64,000 nucleotides of DNA, from NCBI GenBank assembly GCA_035771165.1, contig JAWNZC010000408.1, positions 1,302,001 through 1,366,000 of the forward strand, given 5' to 3'. Position numbers and translations under genes: made by a program. Within the stretch, counting starts at the first letter, position 1. Every line of letters starts with the position of its first letter. Under the pieces are notes generated by a model. It was given only the letters and a program-made list of their open reading frames with translations, was not told where the DNA came from and did no database searches. Source of the DNA: Paragorgia papillata. Its lineage: Eukaryota; Cnidaria; Anthozoa; Scleralcyonacea; Coralliidae. Below, one piece after another: positions 1 through 23,202 of the stretch.

Positions 1-219
1 GACTCAAAAGGGACCCGTCCAGTCTTTTCGCGGCTTTTCCAAAATATGTCGACAAATATGTTTTTCCAAAAAGCTAGGGGGCAAACCAGATTTCCGATTA
101 GGGTTAGAGTTTATGTTGTGGTATAGGGTATCGAAAAGATTGCTAACATCTTGAGACTCACTGAAACTTGACGAAAAATTTGGAAAATCTGCGAAAGGAC
201 TGGACGGGTCTTTTTGAGT
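1..219. mobile_element. MITE with long terminal inverted repeats
   Basis: The first bases (GACTCAAAAGGGACCCGTCC) reappear inverted at 190-219 (GGACGGGTCTTTTTGAGTC), and both are followed inwards by related TTTTCCAAAATATGTC-like sequence. The window may start at the element end, so a target duplication cannot be seen. A related copy is at 4730-4890. No coding capacity. The superfamily is not recognised. Confidence 0.7.
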
Positions 220-238
220 CATCTCTTTTAGGCGAAGC

Positions 239-305
239 CCTAGAATACTGGCAAAGCATTCTGGGAATTGTAGTCACCCAACGCCATCCACGTCATCGTG
301 CTTAT
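239..305. repeat. Partial copy of the 42.5-kb MITE family
   Basis: The segment around GCAAAGCATTCTGGGAATTG, followed by GTAGTCACCCAACGCC and CACGTCATCGTG, matches the terminal region of the MITE at 42478-42639. Only one end is visible, so this is a truncated copy. Confidence 0.5.
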
Positions 306-364
306 TACAGTGAACGGAACATCCGCCAAAACAAAAGCATTTTAATTTTCGGCTGAAAAAATGA

Positions 365-620
365 AACGGTCGTTTATTAAAGGTGATCTATATGCATGGT
401 GTGATCTGCGCAGTCACAGAAAGTGGGCTCACGCCGAAATGTTTGTTGATGTTTCTCAAAGTTCCCAGGCTAATTTTATTTTTAGCGGAAAGGACGTGGG
501 TGTTTGTAAAGAATGGAGAAGAAAAAAGTGAGTGACGGTACTTCGTATTAATATTTATATAAAAACATAAATAGACCAATATTATATAAACAAACCCGTA
601 ACCATGCGAAGTTGGCACAT
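365..620. repeat. Dispersed repeat, second copy at 62.3 kb
   Basis: This segment (ATCTGCGCAGTCACAGAAAG, later GGCTAATTTTATTTTTAGCG and ACCATGCGAAGTTGGC) aligns in the same orientation with 62285-62525. The 76-residue ORF here is not conserved between copies, so it is treated as an interspersed non-coding repeat of unknown class. Confidence 0.6.
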
Positions 621-1090
621 CAGATCTATTTATTTATTTATTTACTCGACTTTCATTGTACTGCATAAAACAAAAACAAAAATTATATCTAAAATACAAT
701 GAGGCAAGTTTATAACAGGCTCAAGGCCCAACTAGATAAACTGCCGAAAATAATAATTTAAAATATATCTACATATACTAGGTATAGTTTTGCATTTGGT
801 CAAAAACATCTATGAACAGATGATTTGACAGGCTGAGAGACATGTGTGTGACATTTTGAGCAAGTATTAAAGGTCTGAACAAGATGATTATTAGTGCTGG
901 ACTAAAAATGTTAAATGAAGAAGAAAGTTTAATCGAAGAAGGTAGTGAGTTCCAAAGATTTACGATTCTGTTGAAGTAACTGTTTTTAAAATTTAAGGTC
1001 AGATCACCTTTAAGAAAAAGATTTCTCGACGTGAGTTTCAGTTTGATGCTAAGACTATTGTCATAAGTACACTGTATTTTTCAATACTCG
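621..1090 (-). mobile_element. LINE fragment: reverse-transcriptase C-terminal end and 3' tail
   Basis: Read on the minus strand, 1080-901 encodes a peptide containing NSYFNRIVNLWNSLPSS and then SFNIFS. This WNSLP...F motif is characteristic of the extreme C-terminus of CR1/Jockey-like non-LTR retrotransposon proteins. The rest, down to an (AAAT)n tail near 632-650, is 3' UTR. The 5' part of the element is absent, as in ordinary 5'-truncated LINE copies. Confidence 0.7.
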
Positions 1091-1099
1091 CATGCTGAG

Positions 1100-3390
1100 C
1101 AACTGTTGTTTAGCAAGTCCGAAGTTTAAATGTTTCATCCCTTGCTCTTTATTTACAAGTATACTATCCTGTCATGCTCCTATGTACAATAAAACAACAA
1201 AAATGCCAACGAATTTTTCATTTCATAGACACTTTAACAACTCTACATCCTCATTCAACAATTTAAGGTTTACTCAACTGATTTTAGATCAGCATATACT
1301 GTACACGCGTACACTTACCTACACAAGGTCCAGAAATGGGGATTTTGTATACTATATACACCATCTATTTGATTAACCTAAAAAGAAAGTATCAAAGATA
1401 GAGATTAAAATATAGTAAATGGTTTGAACCTTGGATAATTATTAGTATATGGTGGTAAAAGTTGCCGGCTCGTCTACGTTGTCGTGGCAGTGACTGACGT
1501 TTCGCTATTATTTCTGACTTTGCATCAATGAAAGCTCGCAAAAAGTCATTTTAACTTTTAAGTTGTGCTCTGTACAGTATGTATAATGTGTTTAACAGTG
1601 TTATTTTTTTTTTAAAAACACAACCTTGACGTTTCTTGAATCGTCATTGGCAGTTCGTTGGCTCGTTGCCATGGTGAAGTCAGCCAGTCAGGCGTTTGAG
1701 TTCAACGAATCGGAAAGGTGTAATTTGACACTCTCGACTTTGAGATTGTTGTTCAAGTTTTACATGTATGACTGTATATATATTTGGAGTTTATCGAGAG
1801 AGAAGGTGTTTGTAAATAGTGTAAATACAAAAGTCCAAACAGAGCTCTGTTTGGGTGTCAGAATCTATTCAGTGTTCCGGGGAACGAGAGCGACGGGGTT
1901 AAATTACCACTACATGAGAGTTAAAACTAGAGAAATTTTCAAAACTGACAAACTGTTATGCGCGTTGTCCATGTCCGAACTAGCCTGAGAAAATCATACG
2001 CTATCTCAGCCACGGCCCCCCTTTTGTTTGAAAGTGGGAGGGTAGTGGCGCCTGAGGCAGCCTAAGTACGAACCTCCGATGATACGATTAAGCTGTGCTT
2101 TCAGTTCACCGTACTCCGGGGATGGCTCTCATTTTGTGACCGGCCCTAAAATATTTTTGCCCCTGGCCCTGGGAAGGTTAATCCGGGACTGCCTGTGGTA
2201 GCCGAGTCCAGGTTTCGGTGGCTTTCCTGTATTATTTTTCTGGTCAACAAATTGCAATTATTGCATCCACGTGTTGTGGCTCAGATTTCATGCGCCATCT
2301 TCTCTGGTCGCCATTGCTCGAACGAGTGAGCTGTTGACCTGGTTTGAAGCTTGTAGAAGACCACAAGTGACTTACTAAACACTGTTATTGATCATTCATG
2401 TGGCTGACAACTGTGTTAATGTTAAATATGCTCACTACGCTTACAACTGCAGATCTTGGTGGCGGTATTCCACACTAATAGATGCTGAGCTATTTATTAT
2501 TTCGGTCTGGGTTATATTCCGCCGTCTCGATCAAGACAAACATAAACGATTTATATGATTTATTGAATTTTAATACCGAAAACTATTACTCATGCTCACA
2601 ATCTGATAACCTGTTGGCTATTGGAAACTATCTGCAAGATGAGCGAGACAAAAACAACGTTGGAAATTATATTATATGCTGTGTTGACATTTCGTGCTGA
2701 AGAGACTCAAGTTTACGCTAAATGGGGGAAACTTTAAATGTATTGAGGTAATTTTAATATTTGTAATTTGCTTAATTGTTATTGTCTGTATATGTATTAT
2801 ATACATATAATTCTGTTAATATGTTATTGTATTGTCTAGGTAATATAGTAAATAAACTGCTTACTGGGTAGCACCAAATAATGCAAAAAATACTGATAAA
2901 TATATACGAACTGTTTGCACGTCTGTAACGCCGCACCTGTAGCTGTAGCTCGTTCCAGCTTTTTCACTAACGGCAGGCGAACTGGCAGCTATTAACTTAT
3001 TAACGGGGTAGCACTGTAGATTGCACTGTAGGTTATTTTGTACTTTTTGACAAACGCTTAATATGTGCACACGCTGTTTTGTGCATAGGCTATGCCAAGC
3101 TGCATTGCTATGAGTAGCCCGAGTGAACGCCAAAGCAGGCGTCTTGTTATTCATATTTTAAGACAGAACATGTAGAGTGTATTAAAATTGTGATTACACA
3201 TGTTCCAAATAAACATCTTAAGTATATTTACTCACTCTTTGGTATCCAATATGTAAATTATTCTCTAAACCAGTAGGGGTCTTTTGCATTAAAATACCAA
3301 CAGATTCCTTTAAAAGAGGTATTACGCTAGAAACAACAATAAAGACCAGTTGCATGAAAAGCGGAGTTTATAACTACACGGGCTAAACCT
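1100..3390. other. No supported gene
   Basis: Only short ORFs without recognisable domains occur. Pieces such as 1470-1730 (CTCGTTGCCATGG context) and 2030-2210 look like old interspersed repeats, but no boundaries or coding signal could be supported. Confidence 0.4.
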
Positions 3391-3392
3391 TC

Positions 3393-3945
3393 AGGTGCAG
3401 GTGGGTGGGTGGATAGATGGCTGGCTGGATAGGTGGGTGGGTGGATGGATGGATAGATGGCTGGATAGGTGGGTGGATGGATAGATAGATGACTGGATGG
3501 GTGGATAGGTGGGTGGATGGATAGATGACTGGATGGGTGGGTGGATAGGTGGGTGGATGGATAGACGACTGGATGGGTGGATAGGTGGGTGGATAGGTGG
3601 GTGGGTGGATAGGTGGGTGGGTGGATAGGTGGATAGGTGGGTGGATGGATAGATGGCTGACTGGATGGATAGGTGGGTGGATGGATAGATGGATGGATGG
3701 ATAGGTGGGTGGATAGATAGATAGATGGCTGGATGGATGGATGGGTGGGAGGATGGATAGGTGTGTTGATGGATAGATGGCTGTCTGGATGGGTGGGTGG
3801 ATGGATAGGCGTGTGCATGGATAGATGGCTGGGTAGATGGATGGGTGGGTGGGTGGATGGATAGGTGGCTGGCTGGATTGGTGGGTGGATAGGTGGGTGG
3901 ATGGATAGATGACTGGCTGACTGGCTGGATGGGATGGGTGAGTGA
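3393..3945. repeat. TGGA/TAGA minisatellite, about 550 bp
   Basis: A long imperfect tandem array of GGTGGATGGATAGATGG-type units (4-bp TGGA, TGGG and TAGA variants). The complementary strand is open for 163-185 codons as His/Pro/Ser/Thr/Ile repeats, a by-product of the tetranucleotide register. The array is strongly strand-asymmetric, with purines on plus. Confidence 0.95.
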
Positions 3946-4084
3946 CACCGTTAATATATTACCTGATTGTTATCAAAATTGATATAAAAAGTGAACAAAT
4001 AGGATCAGCCAACATCCAACCTGAGCAGAAAAAGGAAAACCAAACAGTACAGTGGATCAAGAGTGAAATAATGCACAAACACAA

Positions 4085-4240
4085 CATTCTTTACACAAAA
4101 ACAACCTAACATATCTATTTATCTATTTATCTATATATTAGTTAGAGTTTAGTTAGGTAGTAAGTGTCGCCAATTAGTTTGTTAAAACTAAATACATAGA
4201 CACTTTTTAATAAAGTTATTATTATTATTAATTATTATAC
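4085..4240 (+). mobile_element. LINE-type 3' tail with (ATT)n end
   Basis: A short 3' UTR-like stretch ends in AATAAAGTTATTATTATTATTA, the same poly-ATT style of end as at 15165 and 36266. No protein-coding part remains, so only the terminal piece of a non-LTR element is supported. Confidence 0.45.
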
Positions 4241-4486
4241 AGCATGTACAGTCAGTAAACACCAGCTACTAAGAACCTTCCATTAGAATCTCATCCTAAA
4301 ATTTAACTTTTTTTACCCCACTAAATAAGAACCTTTGCCTAAACAGAGGTATAACCTGTACTTCAGGTTCTAAATCAGTGGCGTGGTGGCATTAAGTTTC
4401 AGTCTACTACTGTAAAAACATTACTGTATCTTGGAGAAATTCAACAGTCAGTGCACACAAAAAGTTGTAGAATCTTACTGGCATCA

Positions 4487-17011
<12,525 letters not shown>

Positions 17012-17262
17012 GGCATCTACAAAAGTGTGTATACACCAAAATACCAAGCAATATGGTATATGTGTGGGAACAATATAACTATATAAGAAATTATTGTCCC
17101 AGAGAAACGTGGCAACCTGTGGCCGACTCGTTCCAGGGCCCATACGTGGACAAATATGCACCATAATTTAGAGGGGCGAAACTAGGAATTTTCAAGGGCA
17201 GGGTTCCAACAGTACTTGAACTTGACAAATTGCTAAAAACTGTTAAGTTGCTTACAAGTTAA

Positions 17263-17490
17263 GGCCCGTTTACACGTGTGATTTTTGATGCGCTAAATAC
17301 CGCCAACTTCAAATTTAGATGCATGTTAATTAAGTAGAAAAACAGACCGAGGTTTGTGCTCTGGTTTCATGACATCTTCCTCGCTTTTCTGTTCGTTCGT
17401 AATTGCTTAACATGCATCTAAATCTGGAGTAAATCTGGAGTTGACGATATTTATCGCATCAAAAATCGCACGTGTAGAAATGAGGCAAAT
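17263..17490. mobile_element. MITE with GCCCGTTTACACGTG ends
   Basis: GCCCGTTTACACGTGTGATT, then TTTTTGATGCG, is mirrored by CGCATCAAAAATCGCACGTG at the right; inner arms TTTAGATGCATGTTAA / TTAACATGCATCTAAA also pair. Non-coding. Confidence 0.75.
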
Positions 17491-17890
17491 GAGGGACAGT
17501 CAGCGCAGTGCATCGCGGGCGCATAAATTAGCCAAATTCTACAGAGAGGAATATCCAACATCAGACATCAGGCTCTGAACCACTGATCTATATAGTGATC
17601 TGACCTTTATAGAACCTAAAATAGTAAAATAAACCAAAAGAACTTAGAATAATATAAATTTAAATCAGTTAAACAATGTGGCAAAGATTTCTTGAATGTA
17701 TAATCTTTTAATGAAGTGAAGTGAACACAATATTTTGTAACTTGACAAGTACAAATATATTGAATTTGGAGGGATTTTTTTGTATTTTGGAGCCGTACCT
17801 CATAAAGTTAGTCAGCGGCTGTTCTGAAACGCTCGTAATTTTTTGGAGGATTTCGCACTTTGTCTTCTCTGGCATGCTTGCATTGGGGTG

Positions 17891-18095
17891 CTTACTTTGT
17901 GTTTCGCGCACGAATTTGTTATTCTTTGACTCTGACCCTGAAAACACCCTAATCCTTAAACCTAATCCTAACCCTAATCCTAACCCTAATCCTAACCCTG
18001 ATCCCAACCCCAATCCTTACCCGTACCCTTATCCTAATCCTAACCTAAACCTAATCCTAACCCTAATGCATATTCGTGCGCGAAACACAAAGTAA
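17891..18095. repeat. Telomere-like CCTAAY tract inside an inverted-repeat frame
   Basis: 17952-18067 is an array of CCTAAT and CCTAAC hexamers (TTAGGG-like on the minus strand), degenerate in the middle. It is framed exactly by CTTACTTTGTGTTTCGCGCA at 17891 and the inverted TGCGCGAAACACAAAGTAA ending at 18095. The frame shows this is a repeat unit, not just a decayed telomere. ORFs reading NPNPNP or GLGLGL are artefacts of the hexamer. Confidence 0.85.
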
Positions 18096-18569
18096 TACTG
18101 TAACCTGCATTGGTAACAGGATAAGCTTACAGTTTTCATAAAAAAACAGACTATTTTAAATGTATTTGGCGGAGCGAATACAAGCTATTAGCTAAGATGT
18201 CTCTAAATCAACACAAAATGAAGAATCAAACATCGTACAAGCTTAAGAAATGTGGACGTGTGCATTTCGTCGTCGAACACTTCGAACAACACTACACTGG
18301 CCTGAACTTAGCATATAATGGGGATTTTGCTGTACTTAATAGGAGTTTACGTTGCGAGATAATATTGTAAAATTGACTTACTCGGGCGGAGTATTGGCAA
18401 ATCGTGACATATCAAGAGTTTACAAGACCACTCATTGAGGTATTTTATAGATTTGTAGACGTGTGCACTTTGCAAATTCTATTTTGTTTCAGTTTGCGCA
18501 TCGCATTTGTATGTTTTTAGTGCAGCGACAACGATGACTTTCAATATCCATGGTCAAACTTGCAATAAC

Positions 18570-18779
18570 TTACAGTCATTTGCATCACTTTTCACCCAAA
18601 TCTTCGAAAGTTTGTTCCAAAGTTCGCAAGTTTGTTGGGAAGTTCAAAGTTCATTTTCATGGCTGCTAGGAACCAAGCAACCAATCAAAAGCAGAGTTCA
18701 AAACGAACTATGAACAGACTCAACTTGCGAACTTCCAAACAAACTTCCGAAGATTTGGGTGACTTGCAAATGACTGTAA
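18570..18779. mobile_element. MITE with TTACAGTCATTTGCA ends
   Basis: TTACAGTCATTTGCA at 18570 and the inverted TGCAAATGACTGTAA ending 18779 bound arms that include CCCAAATCTTCGAAAGTTTG / CAAACTTCCGAAGATTTGGG. TTACAG...CTGTAA ends plus AAGTTCG-rich arms define the family; a degraded relative is at 13845-13975. Confidence 0.8.
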
Positions 18780-18985
18780 GCAGTGTCAAGTAATCATGCA
18801 TGCCTGCATGGTATAATTATATACTATAGAATAATACAAAAAAATCTACCTGAATATCTCCAAATGAACGCATCGGCGCTCTACATGGGTGGCCATTTTC
18901 TAATTATTAGAAAATGGCCGGCTGTGTTTATATAGCCTGATGCAAACAGGAGAGTGCATTGGGAGAATTCGAAAGTTTAAACCCT

Positions 18986-19063
18986 TACAAAAATTTCACA
19001 TGAACGTGTTCCAAAATCTTTTTTTTCCAAAAAGATTTTGGAACATGTTCATGTGGAATTTTT
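18986..19063. repeat. Hairpin, about 30-bp arms
   Basis: ACATGAACGTGTTCCAAAATC and the inverted GATTTTGGAACATGTTCATGT face each other across a short T-rich loop. No gene is attached. Possibly a tiny foldback element. Confidence 0.7.
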
Positions 19064-19499
19064 TAATCACAATTATCTATATGAAAACTATTATGTAGAA
19101 TTAATTAACATGAAGTACCTGTATACCGATAACGTCATATACCGATGACATCATATAACGATGATGTCATATAACACCATCATTTTGTCTCCCCCCCCCC
19201 TCCACTCTCCCAGGTCTGGCAATGCCACTGGATGAAATGTGAGAACTAGTGGTGTTTTATTATTTGAAACTCTTTCCAAAGGTTGTTTTAAAGTGTCTGG
19301 ATGGGAAATACGTACGTCAGTGCCATTTTCACCGATAACCCTCTGATCATGATCTCTTACTTTATGACGTAATAAAAACATTCTGGCCGGATGGTTTAGT
19401 ACATAGTGCCCTTAGAAAAAATCTACTGACACCAGTGGGTACGTACCGTTTCTTGCTCTCGTACATGATGCTACACATGTTCTTTTCTCTACTCTGCTA

Positions 19500-20310
19500 C
19501 ATCTATTTCAGGCCCTAAATCTAATTTTGTTATTTGGTATAATTTTACATGCACCTCTTCCAACATTAATATTTACATGTACTGCATTTCTTGAAGTAAA
19601 TGCTGCATGCTCTACATCGGTGCATGAAACTAGCAGACGTTTATCTGACAGGTTTGCTGAACATCTTCATTCTGTGAGGAACAATGATGTTGACAAGCCT
19701 GTCACCCGACATTTTAATAGTGTCAACCATCATATTATTTCGGATATGGACATTTGTACCATCTCACCTATTTCTGGTGGTAATGATAGCCGCAAAAGAC
19801 AAGAAAAGCATCTCGTTTTCAAAATTGGAACCATTCATCCTCATGGACTCAATGAATGTTTTTCTTTTATTTAACACTTCTGAAGACGCTGTTTTTCTTT
19901 AGCAAGGGCGGAATGCATAAACAGTCTGTTCACTTAATTTATCTTTTTTTTCTTTCTTTTATTTAATATACTTCTGAAGATGCCATTTGTGTTTAGCAAG
20001 GGTGGACATAAACAGTGTTTCCACTTAATTATATTTATATATTTTTTACTCCTGCTGCAACATCTCTACACCCCCTCCTTTTTTTGCTCATCGACGGTGA
20101 GAATAGCAAATGTCTTTCACATTTCATTATTGATTTGTTATTGCCATTTTTATCTGATTGGCTAATTTTTGATCAAATGATTATCCGTCTTATATAAGCT
20201 TGTTTTGAATTGTTTACACTCTTTACGTTTCTCTCTGACGAAGGGCCTTAGCTCGAACCGTTAGACTACTACGACGTTCTCTGTAGTATATCTAACCTTA
20301 CTATATATTT
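19500..20310 (+). mobile_element. Penelope-like element fragment (GIY-YIG end)
   Basis: Frame 19527-19874 encodes ETSRRLSDRFAEHLHSVRNN, then TRHFNSVNH and SRKRQEKHLVFKIGTIHPHG, which is the pattern of the C-terminal GIY-YIG endonuclease of Penelope-like retroelements. The GIY-like CMLYIG upstream is in a different frame, so the copy is frameshifted. The reverse-transcriptase part is missing. Downstream, 20235-20270 carries a CTGACGAAGGGCC...CTCGAA stem-loop also found at 33122, probably a conserved PLE 3' motif. Confidence 0.75.
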
Positions 20311-20589
20311 CGAATGTTCCATTTTGTTAGGTTTAGCTCCTTGAAAATGTGTTCATTGATAAAATAAACCATTAAACACATTTTCCAGGCCATCCCTTCA
20401 TGAGTTATTATTTTTGAAAATAAAGGTTCTTTATCACCACAGGGACAATATCTCGGTTACCATGGCAACAAAAGAGTAGGTCACAGTATTTTCTGCGTTA
20501 CACTTTCACATACTCTAATCATATGGACCTTTATACCCTCTCTTATTTTTAAATTTAAAAAAAAAGAAATTTAATTTGTGTGTAAGACC

Positions 20590-21350
20590 CCCTTAAAGGC
20601 GTCAGACTAAATGTTTTCTGTTTTAATCTATTTTCAACTGACGAAAATGACAAATTCCCATAAATTGCGGCGAAAAACGAGAAAAATATCTGGAATAAAT
20701 CATTAGATTTGTGTCACGTTTCGTTGCGCACGCGAAACCTTTACACCTATTTTGTTGACAAGTTAATGTAGATTCAGAAAAGCTTGTCAAAATTCTTTCA
20801 GGAAAGTTTAAAAAATAGATAAATAATAACCAAAACAGTGAAAATTCAAAAAAGCACGTTTTTCAAGTTGGAAACCCTAAATGCGGCGTGTCATTTAGTA
20901 GGAATGTAGCATGTAAATTTTACTTTGAAAGTCAAACCGTGTAATAAAGTAAAAAAAGAAGAAAGAAAATGTATTTTTTAAAAGAGATTGGGTGGACCCC
21001 GCCTTAACATGATGGGGAAAAAACCCAGCCCATAGGCGTTTCACTATTGCATGCCACTTATCCGGATTTTGTGCACACACAATTCAACCACCCCCATCAC
21101 ACTTCTAAGAGGAGACTCTAGTAATAGCCGATGGACTTGAACTAGTTGCATGGGAGACGTTGGCATCGAGACCCAAAGCTCGTTAGTAATTTCTTACTTT
21201 GATACCGCCTTTAACTATGGCTAGAACCAACAGTTACAATAAACCGAATTCATTTAAACAGCAAATTTAACGCGTTAGAAGAAATGTGGGAGACGCATGT
21301 TTCTGGGTATAAATTGGTAATGTTATAAGGCATAAAACGAAACTTGAAAT
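20590..21350. other. No supported gene
   Basis: AT-rich intergenic sequence. ORFs are short and of no recognisable family; no clear repeat ends were found. Confidence 0.4.
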
Positions 21351-21463
21351 GATTCATTTTCTTTCTAAAACGTGTTACTTAATGGAAAAATGAAATTGAT
21401 AAATGAAATTGCGTATTCGTACATTTTTTTATATTTTTGAAAGCCAAGATTAGACATGCGTGA

Positions 21464-21852
21464 AAGCATTTCTTTTTTCTTTTTTCTTTCTTCTTCTTTC
21501 GTCTTCTTTCTTCTTCTTTCTTTTTCTTCTTCCTTTTTTCTTCTTCTTTCTTCTTCTTCTTTTTTTGTCTTCTTTTGCCTTCTTTCGTTTTTCTTCTTTT
21601 TTTTTTCTTCTTTTTTCTTTCTTCTTTTTTCTTTCTGCTTCTTTCTTCTTCTTTCTGCTTCTTTCTTCTTCCTTCTCTCTTCTTCTTTTTTCTGTTTCCT
21701 TTCTTTTTCTTTTGTCTTTCTTCTTGTTTTTTCTTTCATCTTCCTTCTTTCTTCTTTCTTCTTCTTTTTTCTTTCTTCTTCTTTTTTCTTTCTTTTTTCT
21801 TCTTACGTCTTTCTTCTTTTTTGTTCTTTCTTCTTTCTTCTTCTTTCTTTGA
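21464..21852. repeat. Polypyrimidine (CTT)n tract, about 390 bp
   Basis: Almost pure C/T on the plus strand with TTCTTCTTT units and a few interruptions. All six 'proteins' read here (Phe/Ser/Leu or Lys/Glu/Arg runs) are artefacts. Mirror-symmetric stretches could form triplex (H-) DNA. Confidence 0.95.
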
Positions 21853-21954
21853 CGTCAACACTGAAATCTGATAATTTTTTCTTCCTTTTTTTCCGCCTGG
21901 TTAGTATATTTTATTGAGTTGCTTTCGCGTAAAACATTGATTCCGAAATGCAAA

Positions 21955-22083
21955 AAGTTAAAAATACAAAAGTTAAAAATGTAAAATTTAAAAATGTAAA
22001 ATTTAAAAATACAAAAGTTAAAAATACAAAAGTTAAAAATGTAAAAGTTAAAAATACAAAAGTTAAAAATACAAAAGCTAAAG
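21955..22083. repeat. 15-bp tandem repeat (AGTTAAAAATACAAA), about 8.5 copies
   Basis: Units alternate AGTTAAAAATACAAA, AGTTAAAAATGTAAA and ATTTAAAAATGTAAA. Exactly 15 bp per unit keeps one frame open on the minus strand (FNFCIFNFYI), which is not evidence of a gene. Confidence 0.92.
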
Positions 22084-22225
22084 GGTAAGAGCAACAAAAA
22101 TTACAAGTACGTATTTTTTGAATCTCTGATTAACAAACTGTCTTGTTATTGTAATCCAAGTAAACAAAACAACTCTTGTGCCAAACAACATCACTAATTT
22201 CGATAAAAGACAATCTTGCCGTTCG

Positions 22226-22476
22226 CCATCTTGTTGTAAGACCTTGCCTAATTAACTGACGTCACAAGCTGGGTAAACATGATGAAACTTATTCTTCTGG
22301 CAGCTGAATTTCTGTGGTATGTTTTTAAAGTGTTGCGGTTTAACAAGAATGAAAATTATCTACAAAAAAAAAGAATTTCAGACTTACATATGTGAAAGTA
22401 TGGCTAACTAATGTTTTCGCTTTACCCAGCTTGTGACGTCACATGCATATCAAAAATATATTCAAGATGGCAGACA
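22226..22476. mobile_element. MITE with CGCCATCTTG ends
   Basis: GCCATCTTGTTGTAAG...GACGTCACAAGCTGGGTAAA at the left is mirrored by TTTACCCAGCTTGTGACGTC...CAAGATGGC at the right. A related copy is at 7720-7875. Confidence 0.75.
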
Positions 22477-23202
22477 CTGATTCTAATTATCAACATTGAA
22501 AGTGCAATTAAGTTGTTTTATTGGAATACTTTGGGTCTAAATAACACACTAGATTGTTTTTTGATGTCATTCGTTTGCTTTTGAATTTTTTTTGTTTTTG
22601 TTGCCCATACTCTTTAAAAATACTTTTAATGATGTCGCGTCTAGGCGTGCGTCTAAATAGTGGTCAGTTAAACAAGATTTACCTGTCGTCGACCAATGCA
22701 TAAAAGCACTAGAGGCGTAGAGCATATACTTCTTACATATTGTTTAATTTTGCAATGCATACATGTGGCCGCTCCAATCATATGCAGGTAATTGTATGCC
22801 CACTCATGCATAATGCTTCTTCACACGTGAAAGCCGCAAGAACACCTCATCTCCCACGGATTTAGGCGAATTGTAAGCAGTTAACCGAACCATCATAGAT
22901 TTCTAATAGCCAGCAGCACACGATATATATATAGAAATATATATATATACTAAGTGCTCATGCAGCTAACCGCCTCGCGAGGCCATTTGCTGAGCGAGAT
23001 CCTCTCCTGTGCGCGTCGTTTCTATCGTGAATCTTGCTGATTCTATGTCTGTTGTTGAATTATGTCTTATGTCTGATTTCCCGTTTTTGGTACTGAAGAG
23101 GTCGGCAATGTGCCTTCATGTGTGTTTATCATGTATTTATTATTGTATCATCGTTGTGGTTCTGTTGAAACATGGAGTTCTGGCATTGTCGACCGCAATT
23201 TG

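Noticed and set aside
1626..1988. 120-residue plus-strand ORF
   Set aside because: Mixed composition, no domain, no splice structure; includes repeat-like segments.
3327..3948. 163- and 185-residue His/Pro/Thr-rich proteins on the minus strand
   Set aside because: Both are frames of the TGGA-type minisatellite; open only because the unit is a multiple-of-four repeat without stops.
17708..18095. NPNPNP and GLGLGL proteins
   Set aside because: Frames of the CCTAAY hexamer array.
21365..21917. Several 98-153 residue Phe/Ser- or Lys/Glu-rich proteins
   Set aside because: Translation of the polypyrimidine tract; no non-repeat flank of coding character.
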